Of a stretch of 12,214 nucleotides of DNA, positions 1-5,698 are shown piece by piece (the first letter of the stretch is position 1; every line of letters begins with the position of its first letter). The translations under genes and the position numbers were made by a program. The notes under the pieces were generated by a model. It was not told where the DNA came from and made no database searches. It worked only from the letters and a program-made list of their open reading frames with translations. This DNA comes from Clostridiaceae bacterium (lineage in GTDB: Bacteria; Bacillota; Clostridia; Acetivibrionales; DTU013): positions 1 to 12,214 of the forward strand of contig JAAZKL010000152.1 of assembly GCA_012799845.1 (NCBI GenBank), read 5' to 3'.

Positions 1-76
1 TCTCTGCAGACACACAGCCCATGGGGAAAATCTCTGCAGACACACAGCCCATGGGGAAAATCTCTGCAGACACACA
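1..76 (+). repeat. Perfect 30-bp tandem repeat inside coding sequence
   Basis: Bases 1-30 and 31-60 are identical, and 61-76 repeats the first 16 bases of the unit. The period is ten codons, so copy number can change without a frameshift. Because the copies are perfect the duplication is recent. The array continues off the left edge. Confidence 0.9.
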
Positions 77-227
77 ATCCGCAGGAGATACTGTTCCGGA
101 TGAATTCGCCGTATCAATAGCAAAAGAACTGACAGGCGAAGAACTGGGTGCCATTCTGGTCGGGCTCGGCAGCATATTGTCGAAAAATATAGTATACAGG
201 ATAGATATGAGAATAAGTGAAAAGTAG
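1..227 (+). CDS. C-terminal part of an unrecognised protein with 10-residue tandem repeats (5' end outside window)
   Basis: The frame is open from base 3 to the TAG at 225-227, so the gene probably starts upstream. An ATG at 21 exists but lies inside a repeat and has no ribosome-binding site, so it is unlikely to be the true start. The first 76 bases are two perfect copies of a 30-bp unit plus half a third, encoding MGKISADTQP repeated. After the repeats comes a unique tail of about 45 residues (acidic stretch, then ELTGEELGAILVGLGSIL, then a basic end) that could form one amphipathic or weakly hydrophobic helix. I do not recognise a family. The coding frame is supported by the 30-bp (10-codon) period and by a likely terminator just downstream. 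The function is unknown. Confidence 0.5.
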   Translation, partial: SADTQPMGKISADTQPMGKISADTQSAGDTVPDEFAVSIAKELTGEELGAILVGLGSILSKNIVYRIDMRISEK

Positions 228-258
228 CCGAAAAAGATTGGCAATCGAGGTAGGCAGC

Positions 259-290
259 CAGGGGTCTAAGGTGGCCCCTGTATTTATTTC
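259..290 (+). terminator. Likely Rho-independent terminator of the left-edge gene
   Basis: CAGGGG (259-264) pairs with CCCCTG (275-280) around a 10-base loop, and the hairpin is followed by TATTTATTTC. It lies 31 bp past the stop of the left-edge gene. It is also the first unit of a 30-bp tandem array, so the following units look like broken copies of it. Confidence 0.5.
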
Positions 291-350
291 GGGGATCTAA
301 GGCGATCACTATGTTCATTTTGGGATCCAAGGCGATCACTATGTTCATTT
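261..350 (+). repeat. 30-bp degenerate tandem repeat, three units
   Basis: The units are 261-290, 291-320 and 321-350. Units 2 and 3 differ at only a few bases and share GGCGATCACTATGTTCATTT; unit 1 is diverged. The end of the last unit (TGTTCATTTT) runs straight into, and resembles, the outer end of the inverted-repeat element that follows. The array may therefore have amplified from the element's border. Confidence 0.8.
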
Positions 351-482
351 TTTCAACTAATGTGAGTATTTCCCGAGATTTTTATTGAAATGTTACAATA
401 ACCGGCGACATAATATGTTTGATAAAGCATTATGGTAAATGAAAATTTTCATATGTGCACACATAACTTGATTTTTTGCACA
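342..482. mobile_element. MITE-like terminal-inverted-repeat element, copy 1 (degenerate)
   Basis: This stretch aligns over about 140 bp with the reverse complement of 9177-9319, at roughly three-quarters identity by eye. The shared parts include TTTCAACTAATGTG at the left end, GATTTTTATTGAAA, and a fully identical 20-bp run at 426-445. The right end (GTGCACACATAACTTGAT) is a decayed inverted copy of the left. It contains no ORF. It is short, non-coding, has inverted ends and is repeated, which fits a miniature inverted-repeat element, but a structured intergenic repeat of another kind is possible. Target-site duplications cannot be seen because both flanks are themselves repeats. Confidence 0.6.
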
Positions 483-498
483 TGCAGGCACTATTCCC

Positions 499-605
499 GA
501 GTAGTACGTGAGTATTACCTGGGTACTATCTGAGCATTGCCTGAGTTTCATCTGAGTATTACCTGTGTTTCATCTGAGTATTACTTGAGTATTGCCTGGG
601 TATGG
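499..605 (+). repeat. 11-bp degenerate tandem repeat, about nine and a half units
   Basis: Successive 11-mers follow the pattern GAGTATTACCT (for example 510-520, 554-564, 576-586, 587-597) with point changes but no indels. Stop codons and the 11-base period rule out a coding role. The array fills the space between the inverted-repeat element and the start of the DUF218 gene. A period close to one DNA helical turn would place each unit on the same face of the DNA; whether that matters is unknown. No convincing promoter for the following gene was found between 606 and 693. Confidence 0.85.
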
Positions 606-693
606 AACCTTTAGCGGTCGGGGCATGTCTAAAATATTGCTGTGAATTCTGAAATACAGCAGTATATTCCACTATAGACTGGAAGGAACACTG

Positions 694-1437
694 ATGAAAA
701 GAAAGCAGAGTCTCCGGTTAAAAACACCAGCAGAGAATATCAGGAGAAAATGTTCCGTGAAACCGCGAAAAAAGCCGGCAGTCAGAAGGGTTTTGCGCTT
801 TTTCCTGCTTATCGTGTGCATCGGCTTGATTGCTTTTCTTGGGATAAACGAATATGTAAAAGCATCGGTAAAGGACAGGACGATTTCTGCGGAGGAAACG
901 GTCGGGCTGGACGTGGACTGCATACTGGTTCTGGGTGCGCATGTTGCGGGGGAATCGCCAAGCCTTATGCTCAGGGATCGCCTCAACCGCGGCCTCGAAC
1001 TGTATGAAGCGGGGGCGTCCGACAGGCTGCTGATGAGCGGGGACCACGGCAGGAAGAATTATGATGAGGTCAATGTAATGAAGCAGTTTGCGATCGACGC
1101 GGGCATTCCGTCTTCGCACGTCTTTATGGATCATGCAGGGTTTTCCACGTACGAGAGCCTGTACCGCGCAAGGGACATATTCAAAGCGAAAAAGATCATT
1201 ATCACTACACAGGAGTACCACCTGTACAGAGCCCTGTATGTGGCAAAAAGGCTGGGGCTCGATGCTTACGGCGTTGCAGCGGCTGATTATGTCTATCCCG
1301 GGCAGTCTTACCGGGAATTCAGGGAAATGCTCGCCAGGGTGAAGGATTTCTTTTATGTGATAATCAAACCTGAACCGAAGTATCTCGGTGAAGCCATACC
1401 TGTCGACGGGGACGGGGATCTTACCAATGACAGATGA
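694..1437 (+). CDS. SanA/YdcF-type DUF218 membrane-anchored protein
   Basis: This 247-residue protein has a very basic N-terminus, one membrane helix at about residues 35-52, and then a DUF218 domain. Family landmarks are visible: DCILVLGAHV (75-84), the loop SGDHG (115-119), STYES (151-155), TTQEYHLYRA (171-180), and the C-terminal signature KPEPKYLGEAIPVDGDGD. In known relatives (E. coli SanA and YdcF) the domain is linked to envelope integrity and vancomycin permeability, and the biochemical reaction remains unsettled. The positive-inside rule predicts that the DUF218 domain faces outward. The ATG at 694 has GGAAGG seven bases upstream (681-686), which supports this start. It stands alone, between a repeat array and a separately promoted small gene. 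The long minus-strand ORF over the same bases is a shadow. Family confidence is high; the function is inferred. Confidence 0.9.
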   Translation: MKRKQSLRLKTPAENIRRKCSVKPRKKPAVRRVLRFFLLIVCIGLIAFLGINEYVKASVKDRTISAEETVGLDVDCILVLGAHVAGESPSLMLRDRLNRGLELYEAGASDRLLMSGDHGRKNYDEVNVMKQFAIDAGIPSSHVFMDHAGFSTYESLYRARDIFKAKKIIITTQEYHLYRALYVAKRLGLDAYGVAAADYVYPGQSYREFREMLARVKDFFYVIIKPEPKYLGEAIPVDGDGDLTNDR

Positions 1438-1483
1438 AATTGCCCATTCATACATACGTCTGCTATACGTCTGCAGCAGTCTG

Positions 1484-1492
1484 TGATATAAT
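1484..1492 (+). promoter_or_regulatory. Extended -10 promoter for the FYD-repeat gene
   Basis: TGATATAAT contains a perfect TATAAT (1487-1492) preceded by TG one base upstream, an extended -10. No good -35 is present 16-18 bp upstream. It lies 31 bp before the proposed TTG start at 1523, leaving a short leader. Confidence 0.5.
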
Positions 1493-1522
1493 CATAAAGA
1501 AGATTTTTTACAGGTGGTTTTG

Positions 1523-1747
1523 TTGTATTCATTAAAAGAACAATTTTATGATGGCCAGGGAATCCTTCGAAACCCCGGGGAAAGGTATCTGGACAAAGAA
1601 GGGATCAGCCGTGAGCCTGGGGAGGATTTCGTTGACTACCTGGGTATACTCAGGGGAGCGGGCGAAGAGTTTTATGACAGCCAGTCTATCCTGAGGCAGC
1701 CCGGCGAAAGTTTTTATGACGGTGCTGGAAACCTGCGCGAAAGGTAA
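1523..1747 (+). CDS. Small repeat protein of 14-residue FYD...PGE units
   Basis: The protein is about 74 residues and is almost entirely four and a half tandem copies of a 14-residue unit with the pattern F-Y-D-x-x-G-I-L-R-x-P-G-E. The units are FYDGQGILRNPGE, RYLDKEGISREPGE, DFVDYLGILRGAGE and EFYDSQSILRQPGE, ending in FYDGAGNLRER. The start is inferred as TTG at 1523, because AGGTGG at 1512-1517 makes a ribosome-binding site five bases upstream. The GTG at 1514 lies inside that site and is less likely. There is no signal peptide, membrane segment or catalytic motif. Similar FYD/PGE repeats occur, as I recall, in uncharacterised Firmicutes proteins, but I cannot confirm that here. The turn-rich, charged repeat suggests a binding or structural role. 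It converges on corA. The period of 42 bp preserves the frame. Confidence 0.7.
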   Translation: MYSLKEQFYDGQGILRNPGERYLDKEGISREPGEDFVDYLGILRGAGEEFYDSQSILRQPGESFYDGAGNLRER

Positions 1748-1764
1748 GAGCGCAGCCCAGGCCC

Positions 1765-1955
1765 GGAGCAAATGCCCTGGCCTCCAGGACGAGGAAAACA
1801 GTTGCGCAGACGACGGGCTGGGGAAACAGCCGCCCTGGTCGCCGGGCCGGGGATAAACAGTTGCGTGGCCGCCAGCCTGGAACAGCAACCGTATAGCCGA
1901 CACAACTGAACAGCAACCGTATAGCCGACACAACTGAACAGCAGATGTGTCGGCT
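1765..1955 (+). repeat. 28-30 bp degenerate tandem repeat between the FYD gene and corA
   Basis: Units begin with AACAG and run 28-30 bp. The last two full units (1881-1908 and 1909-1936) are identical; earlier ones (about 1795-1880) are GC-richer and diverged. The most distal unit merges into a perfect 10-bp inverted repeat, AGCCGACACA (1923-1932) against TGTGTCGGCT (1946-1955), which could form a hairpin with a 13-base loop. It has no T-run, so it is not an obvious terminator. No gene is seen in 1748-2061. Confidence 0.8.
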
Positions 1956-1985
1956 GTAATAATCGTTCTCACCATATGGTATATG

Positions 1986-2016
1986 AAAAGCGCTCTGACC
2001 CGGAAGCCAGAACGCT
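1986..2016 (-). terminator. Rho-independent terminator of corA
   Basis: Read on the minus strand, AGCGTTCTG pairs with CAGAGCGCT (9 bp with one G-U) around a 10-base loop and is followed by TTTCAT. It lies about 45 bp downstream of the corA stop. The T-run is short, so strength is uncertain. On the plus strand no T-run follows, so it does not serve the FYD gene. Confidence 0.55.
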
Positions 2017-2061
2017 GACCATATGACTGTGCCGTCTCTTCAAAAGAGTTGCGCCGTATTT

Positions 2062-2991
2062 TCAAAAGAGTTTTTTCTTATACAGCGCATATCCTGTGGT
2101 CGTACACACTGCCAGTGTCAGGGCTACGATTATCCAGAACGAACCGGGTCCGGCCAGAGGAAGCGGTACGTTCATCCCGAAGAAGCTGGATATCAGTGTT
2201 GGTATAGCCATAACTATCGTAACCGATGTCAGGAATTTCATCACAATATTCAGGTTATTCGAGATAACCGATGCAAATGCATCCATGGTCCCTGTAAGTA
2301 TGCTGCTGTAGATGTTGGCCATTTCTATTGCCTGCCTGTTCTCAACGATTACATCCTCGAGCAGTTCGGTATCATCCGGGTATTTTTTTATATTCTCCAG
2401 TTTCAGCAATTTTTCCAGTACCACTTCATTCGCCTTAAGCGAAGTGGAGAAGTAAACAAGGCTCTTTTCCAGCTTCAGCATCTGGATGAGCTCTTTATTT
2501 CTCATGGATTTGTGCAGATCCTGTTCTATTTTGTTGCTCAGCTTGTCGATATGTTTCAGGTACTGCAGATATCTTGTTGCATTTCGGTACAGTATTTGCA
2601 GGACGAACCTGGTTTTAAACTGCGTCAGGAACGATTTCACTTTATTTTTCTTGAAATCGTCGAGTATGGTGTTTTCATAGAGGCATACTGTAATAATCAT
2701 GTGCTTCAGTATTATGATTGCCAGAGGGATCGTGTAATATAGGTTCATCTGGCCTTCTCTTTCAACAACGGGAATGTCGACAACAATCAGAGTCTGGCCC
2801 TCGTCACTTTCGATCCTGGCTCTTTCTTCTTCGTCCAGTGCAGCTCTCAGGAAATCCGTTTCCACGTTCAATGAGCTGCTGACCTTGTTGATTTCTTCTT
2901 CGGACGGGTTGATCATATTGATCCAGACGCCGTCTTCAAAGGTATCGGTGATAACCAGTTCGTTGTCAACCGTCTTGAAAATCTCAATCAT
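2062..2991 (-). CDS. corA: CorA-family divalent-cation (Mg2+) channel
   Basis: From the ATG at 2991 the product is 309 residues, normal for CorA. The large N-terminal cytoplasmic part includes an acidic/charged region and a long helical stalk (about residues 110-245). Two C-terminal membrane helices follow, at about 250-270 and 284-302, with the pore signature GMN at 272-274 (SSFFGMNVPLP) at the end of the first. The usual acidic MPEL loop is replaced by VPLPLAGPGS, as in a Firmicutes CorA branch. CorA pentamers carry Mg2+, and sometimes Co2+ or Ni2+, inward across the membrane. A GTG at 3000 is possible, but it lies inside AAAGGGTGAT, which is a good ribosome-binding site for ATG 2991. Translation would then begin MIEIFKT, as I would expect for this branch. 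A promoter and an in-frame 33-codon upstream ORF precede it. Confidence 0.93.
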   Translation of the reverse strand: MIEIFKTVDNELVITDTFEDGVWINMINPSEEEINKVSSSLNVETDFLRAALDEEERARIESDEGQTLIVVDIPVVEREGQMNLYYTIPLAIIILKHMIITVCLYENTILDDFKKNKVKSFLTQFKTRFVLQILYRNATRYLQYLKHIDKLSNKIEQDLHKSMRNKELIQMLKLEKSLVYFSTSLKANEVVLEKLLKLENIKKYPDDTELLEDVIVENRQAIEMANIYSSILTGTMDAFASVISNNLNIVMKFLTSVTIVMAIPTLISSFFGMNVPLPLAGPGSFWIIVALTLAVCTTTGYALYKKKLF

Positions 2992-3030
2992 TGGGATCAC
3001 CCTTTCTGTATAATTTTGTCCGAGGGTGAT

Positions 3031-3132
3031 CTATCCATGCATGCGTGCGGCAGGTAAACAGCATGGCAAATCAGCCCTCATTTTCATGGGACGACACAAG
3101 TGGCTACTACCGCCACCAGTATCACATTCCAT
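3031..3132 (-). CDS. Candidate 33-residue leader peptide upstream of corA
   Basis: An ATG at 3132-3130 has GGAGGTG (3145-3139) six bases upstream, the strongest ribosome-binding site in the neighbourhood. It opens a 33-codon ORF ending TAG at 3033-3031. The product begins MECDTGGGSSHLC and has four cysteines and many basic residues, with no recognisable family. The ORF lies in the roughly 195-base leader between the corA promoter and the corA start, and 39 bases separate its stop from the corA ATG. It is in the same frame as corA, so a single TAG plus 13 sense codons separates the two. Upstream-peptide control of Mg2+ transporters is known (the mgtA and corA leaders of Salmonella). Here it is inference. 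It could instead be an old N-terminal extension cut by a nonsense codon. Confidence 0.45.
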   Translation of the reverse strand: MECDTGGGSSHLCRPMKMRADLPCCLPAARMHG

Positions 3133-3160
3133 ACTGTTCACCTCCGTGTTCCGGATTTGA

Positions 3161-3182
3161 CCTAAAGGATAAGACTTTTAGG
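3161..3182 (-). other. Small stem-loop in the corA leader
   Basis: On the minus strand CCTAAA and TTTAGG can pair around a 10-base loop just after the expected transcription start. It is short (6 bp) and of uncertain meaning. I could not match the leader to the M-box or another named Mg2+ riboswitch by eye. Confidence 0.25.
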
Positions 3183-3191
3183 ACCGTTTCA

Positions 3192-3220
3192 ATTATACCG
3201 TTTGATTGGTATGTTTTCAA
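3192..3220 (-). promoter_or_regulatory. corA promoter
   Basis: On the minus strand TTGAAA (3220-3215), a 17-base spacer and a perfect TATAAT (3197-3192) form a near-consensus sigma-A promoter. The start point would be near 3185, giving a leader of about 195 bases before the corA ATG. That leader contains the small upstream ORF. Confidence 0.8.
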
Positions 3221-3490
3221 GCGAAATCATATTATTCCGGTGAACAGCCTCTGGTGCAGAAAGAGGTATGAAGAGGTATGATATTTACAGATGTTATCTT
3301 GTCATACAGACATATGGCTGCCGTGGTCATAATATATTTTAATTTCATGGACTAAAGTTAAAGTGTGATATAAATGATCGTATACTTGATTGTGAACGTG
3401 GACATGAAATCTTCGGCGGCTTATAACATTAAGATGATCAAGAGGTTTTGGGGATAAAAAAGAAAGAAGGTATGAATGAGGATTGACAGG
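3221..3490. other. Gene-free AT-rich spacer between corA and DUF3892 genes
   Basis: I see no credible ORF, RNA gene or tandem array here; it is unusual in this window for lacking one. It contains a short AGAGGTATGA direct duplication near 3260-3280 and purine-rich sequence near 3450-3475. It separates the corA promoter from the 3' end of the DUF3892 gene, both on the minus strand. Confidence 0.5.
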
Positions 3491-3533
3491 GCACCTGGTG
3501 CAGCCCTGCCGACATTCAGCTGAATGTCGGCAG
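3491..3533 (-). terminator. Palindromic 3' end of the DUF3892 gene, possible terminator
   Basis: Bases 3506-3533 are a perfect 28-bp palindrome (arm CTGCCGACATTCAG, no spacer) containing the last sense codons and the TGA stop of the DUF3892 gene. Just beyond it on the minus strand, at 3501-3491, is a second short palindrome, GCACCAGGTGC. No T-run follows directly, so this may protect the mRNA 3' end or bind a protein; calling it an intrinsic terminator is tentative. Confidence 0.4.
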
Positions 3534-3752
3534 ATTGTCAAGGTTGTCGTCCCTGTCATCGTTGGGGTCGCTTCTCAGGTACTCTCGTCCATTTTTGGAG
3601 CGTGCCACGTTCACGCCCTGGATCAGGCCGACCTTAGCCATCATTATTGCTTCGTCCAGCGAATAGATATTTCCGTTGTCCAGCATCACGTCAGTTATGT
3701 TACCGTCGCTGTTCTTCCTGACTTTGACGATTTCAGCAGTCTCCCTGTCCAT
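3516..3752 (-). CDS. DUF3892 domain-containing small protein
   Basis: This 78-residue protein is the usual length for DUF3892 and consists of that domain only. The family pattern is clear: VRKNSDGNITDVMLDNGNIY at residues 10-29, then LDEAIMMAKVGLIQGVNVAR, then NGREYLRSDPND and a C-terminal DNLDNLPTFS. It has no signal or membrane segment and is presumably cytoplasmic. The function of DUF3892 proteins is not established. The start is firm, with GGAGGT at 3764-3759 six bases upstream of ATG 3752. It is a single gene, transcribed away from the MFS transporter. Its stop codon is inside a perfect palindrome, which forces the last codons to be self-complementary with the 3' flank. Confidence 0.88.
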   Translation of the reverse strand: MDRETAEIVKVRKNSDGNITDVMLDNGNIYSLDEAIMMAKVGLIQGVNVARSKNGREYLRSDPNDDRDDNLDNLPTFS

Positions 3753-3868
3753 TTTTATACCTCCGTTTATTTTTAATTCACATATTATTCTTTGAAAAAT
3801 ATTGGTTAATTATGCTGTATCCGTGGTACTTTTTATTGGCATGGAATCCGCAGGAGTTTTGGCATGAA

Positions 3869-3881
3869 TCGTGAGTCACGA
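3869..3881. promoter_or_regulatory. Candidate operator upstream of the MFS promoter
   Basis: TCGTGAGTCACGA is a perfect inverted repeat (6-bp arms, one central base), followed by another TCACGA half-site at 3883-3888. It lies 16 bp before the -35 of the MFS promoter. It could be a regulator site, or a by-product of a short local duplication (CACGAATCACGAATC). Confidence 0.35.
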
Positions 3882-3897
3882 ATCACGAATCAGGTGA

Positions 3898-3926
3898 TTG
3901 CCGTCAGGAAGACTGCGATGTATAAT
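3898..3926 (+). promoter_or_regulatory. Promoter of the MFS transporter gene
   Basis: TTGCCG (3898-3903), a 17-base spacer and a perfect TATAAT (3921-3926) form a good sigma-A promoter. The start would be near 3933, leaving a leader of about 209 bases that is mostly tandem repeat. Confidence 0.7.
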
Positions 3927-3945
3927 TTACATAACATTGCTTGTT

Positions 3946-4121
3946 CAGACGCGAATACTGTAAGTGCTGACGTGAATGCCGTTTGGTGCTGATGCAGTTA
4001 CTTCTTGGTACTGACGAGAGTGTCGGTTACTGTGACGCGAATGCCGTTACTGTTGACGTGAATGACGTTTGCTGCTGACGCGATTACTGCTTAATGCTGA
4101 TGCTATTACTCAATGTTGCTG
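3946..4121 (+). repeat. 21-22 bp degenerate tandem repeat in the MFS gene leader
   Basis: Eight units follow CTGACGYGAATGCCGTTWCTG with substitutions and one- or two-base length changes. Clear copies begin near 3967, 4032 and 4053. It is not coding and is transcribed as part of the MFS mRNA leader if the promoter call is right. The ATG of the MFS gene follows 20 bp after it. Confidence 0.75.
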
Positions 4122-4141
4122 AGAAAGGTTGAACCAGGTAT

Positions 4142-5452
4142 ATGATCCCACAAATGATGAGACCGCTGCGTGTTATTCGCCGCAAATATTCCGAGATCAC
4201 CGCTCATCCGGCCGGCCGGGCAGCTGTTTTTTTTACCCTTGAAGGAATTCTGTACACGCTGGCTTTCAATATGATCAACAATAACAACAATCTGTTTGCG
4301 ATGCGGCTTGGCGCAAGCGATATGGAGATCAGCCTGTTGACTACCTTCGCGCAGATAACAGGGCTGATTTTTCTGATCCCTGGAGCCATATTGACTGACA
4401 GGCTGCCGGACAAGCGCAGGATGGTCGTCACAGCGCTCCTGCTGTTGTCGGCTTCTTACCTGCTGATAGGATTTGCTCCCTTCTTCGGAACGTACAGATA
4501 TTATGCATTCCTGGTTCTGATGAGCATGTCGATGCTCCCCCTGACATTGTTCAACACGTCGTGGCAGGCGTATTTTTCCGATGTGATCGCGATCGAGTAC
4601 AGGAACCGCATTTTGTCCATGAGGACAGCGGGCACATTTCTTGCCGGCATGGCGGTGTCGCTGGTCTGCGGAAACCTGTTGGCTGCAGTTCCGGGGATCG
4701 AGGAAAAGATCAGGATCCATCAGGCGTTTTACTGGACAGCCTGTGTTTTGCTCATAGTGCAGGTTTTTGTACTTAAACGGATAGATTTTCACGGCGGCGG
4801 CACCCGAAACGCATTCAATCTCAGTGAAATAAGGGTGACAGTTGCCGGATTGCTCAAAAACAAGATGTTCCTCAGTTTCTTCGGAGCTTCGCTGTTTTTC
4901 CATATGACATGGCAGTTGGACTGGACACTGCACTTCCTGGGCCAGGTGCGGTATCTTGAACTGAATGAGGCATGGCTGAGTTATGTCAGTATTGGAGGAA
5001 CGCTCGTTCAGTTCCTGTCCGTCGGCCTGTGGAGAAGAGTCAATGAGAAGATGGGCGTCAGGTTCGGGATAATCCTTGGAAACGCAGGCCTTGCATGCTG
5101 TTGTCTCAGCATGCTGGCGGCCACCAGCGTACCGGCTTCTGTCGGGCCTGGCCTGTTCCTCGTGCTCAATACTTTATCCAACATCACATTCGCCACGGTT
5201 CCGCTGAATCTCCTGCAGTGCCTTTTGCAGGGTGTCCCTGAGAAGAACAAGACGCTGAGCATTTCGATATATACCATGTTTATAGCCCTGTCCAATGCGT
5301 TTATGCCTATGACGGGTGTCAGGATCTACACGGCCCTCGGGGCAGACCTTCAGGCTTATCAGACTACATTCTGGATCATATTCTGCCTGAGGCTCATATC
5401 CATCGGTCTCTGGACGCTGCGCTGGTTTCTGCTGCGCCGGGAGGTGAAGTAG
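4142..5452 (+). CDS. MFS transporter, 12 predicted membrane helices
   Basis: The protein has 436 residues with a short basic N-terminus and twelve hydrophobic segments in two halves, separated by a charged loop near residues 215-235 (KRIDFHGGGTRNAF). The major-facilitator motif A is at 81-93 (GAILTDRLPDKRR), between helices 2 and 3. A weaker counterpart (VGLWRRVNEKMGVR) is at the matching point of the second half. Such proteins are proton-driven antiporters or symporters; the substrate cannot be told. The relevant branch is often annotated simply as MFS transporter in Clostridia. The ribosome-binding site is weak: AGG three bases before ATG 4142, and GAAAGG further away. The internal ATGs at residues 5 and 6 are therefore alternatives. 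It has its own promoter and is convergent with the Bce permease gene. Confidence 0.88.
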   Translation: MIPQMMRPLRVIRRKYSEITAHPAGRAAVFFTLEGILYTLAFNMINNNNNLFAMRLGASDMEISLLTTFAQITGLIFLIPGAILTDRLPDKRRMVVTALLLLSASYLLIGFAPFFGTYRYYAFLVLMSMSMLPLTLFNTSWQAYFSDVIAIEYRNRILSMRTAGTFLAGMAVSLVCGNLLAAVPGIEEKIRIHQAFYWTACVLLIVQVFVLKRIDFHGGGTRNAFNLSEIRVTVAGLLKNKMFLSFFGASLFFHMTWQLDWTLHFLGQVRYLELNEAWLSYVSIGGTLVQFLSVGLWRRVNEKMGVRFGIILGNAGLACCCLSMLAATSVPASVGPGLFLVLNTLSNITFATVPLNLLQCLLQGVPEKNKTLSISIYTMFIALSNAFMPMTGVRIYTALGADLQAYQTTFWIIFCLRLISIGLWTLRWFLLRREVK

Positions 5453-5468
5453 CAGGGGCACGACTGGC

Positions 5469-5690
5469 ATCTGGATGTTCCGCTTATATCTCATGTTACC
5501 TGCCATTTTCTGTCCGGCAGTTCCACTTCGTCTTTTATACCACCCGCTGTTTACTGTCCGGCAGTTCCACTTCGTCTTTATGCCACCTGCTATCTGCTAT
5601 TTAGATGCTCCACTGTGCTGCACAGGATATTTGACTTGTCCCGCCATTCCGCCTGTGCTTCTTATGCTGTCTGCCATCTGATCGTTTCGC
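5469..5690 (+). repeat. 44-bp degenerate tandem repeat between convergent MFS and permease genes
   Basis: Two clear units, 5510-5553 and 5554-5597, share a run of more than 25 identical bases including TGTCCGGCAGTTCCACTTCG. Flanking sequence on both sides (5469-5509 and 5598 to about 5690) shows diverged copies built on the words TGCCAT and GCTGT. It includes a 13-bp palindrome, CTGTGCTGCACAG. No gene and no convincing terminator for either convergent gene was found. Confidence 0.7.
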
Positions 5691-5698
5691 CAGCTATT

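Noticed and set aside
718..1455. 245-codon minus-strand ORF
   Set aside because: Antisense shadow of the DUF218 gene, whose motifs and ribosome-binding site are clear.
1923..1955. Hairpin AGCCGACACA/TGTGTCGGCT as terminator of the FYD gene
   Set aside because: The stem is perfect but no T-run follows on either strand; it may be a by-product of the tandem array.
1532..2065. 177-codon minus-strand ORF through the 28-bp array
   Set aside because: It is antisense to the FYD gene and crosses the corA terminator and tandem repeats; its repeated GGQ/CSP words come from the array.
2023..2742. 239-codon plus-strand ORF
   Set aside because: Antisense shadow of corA; composition (many Gln, Phe, Tyr) is typical of a reverse frame of helical coding sequence.
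2992..3185. M-box or other known Mg2+ riboswitch in front of corA
   Set aside because: The conserved multi-helix pattern could not be recognised by eye; only a short stem-loop and a small ORF are visible. A covariance-model search (Infernal with Rfam) would decide.
3045..3281. 78-codon plus-strand ORF opposite the corA leader
   Set aside because: Only a weak AGG precedes an internal ATG, and the minus strand here has a strong promoter and SD that explain the sequence better. It cannot be fully excluded.
3302..3559. 85-codon minus-strand ORF overlapping the DUF3892 3' end
   Set aside because: It reads the palindrome in another frame, has no SD, and conflicts with the DUF3892 gene.
4106..4933. 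275-codon minus-strand ORF
   Set aside because: Antisense to the MFS transporter; no ribosome-binding site or recognisable domain, and it runs into the repeat leader.
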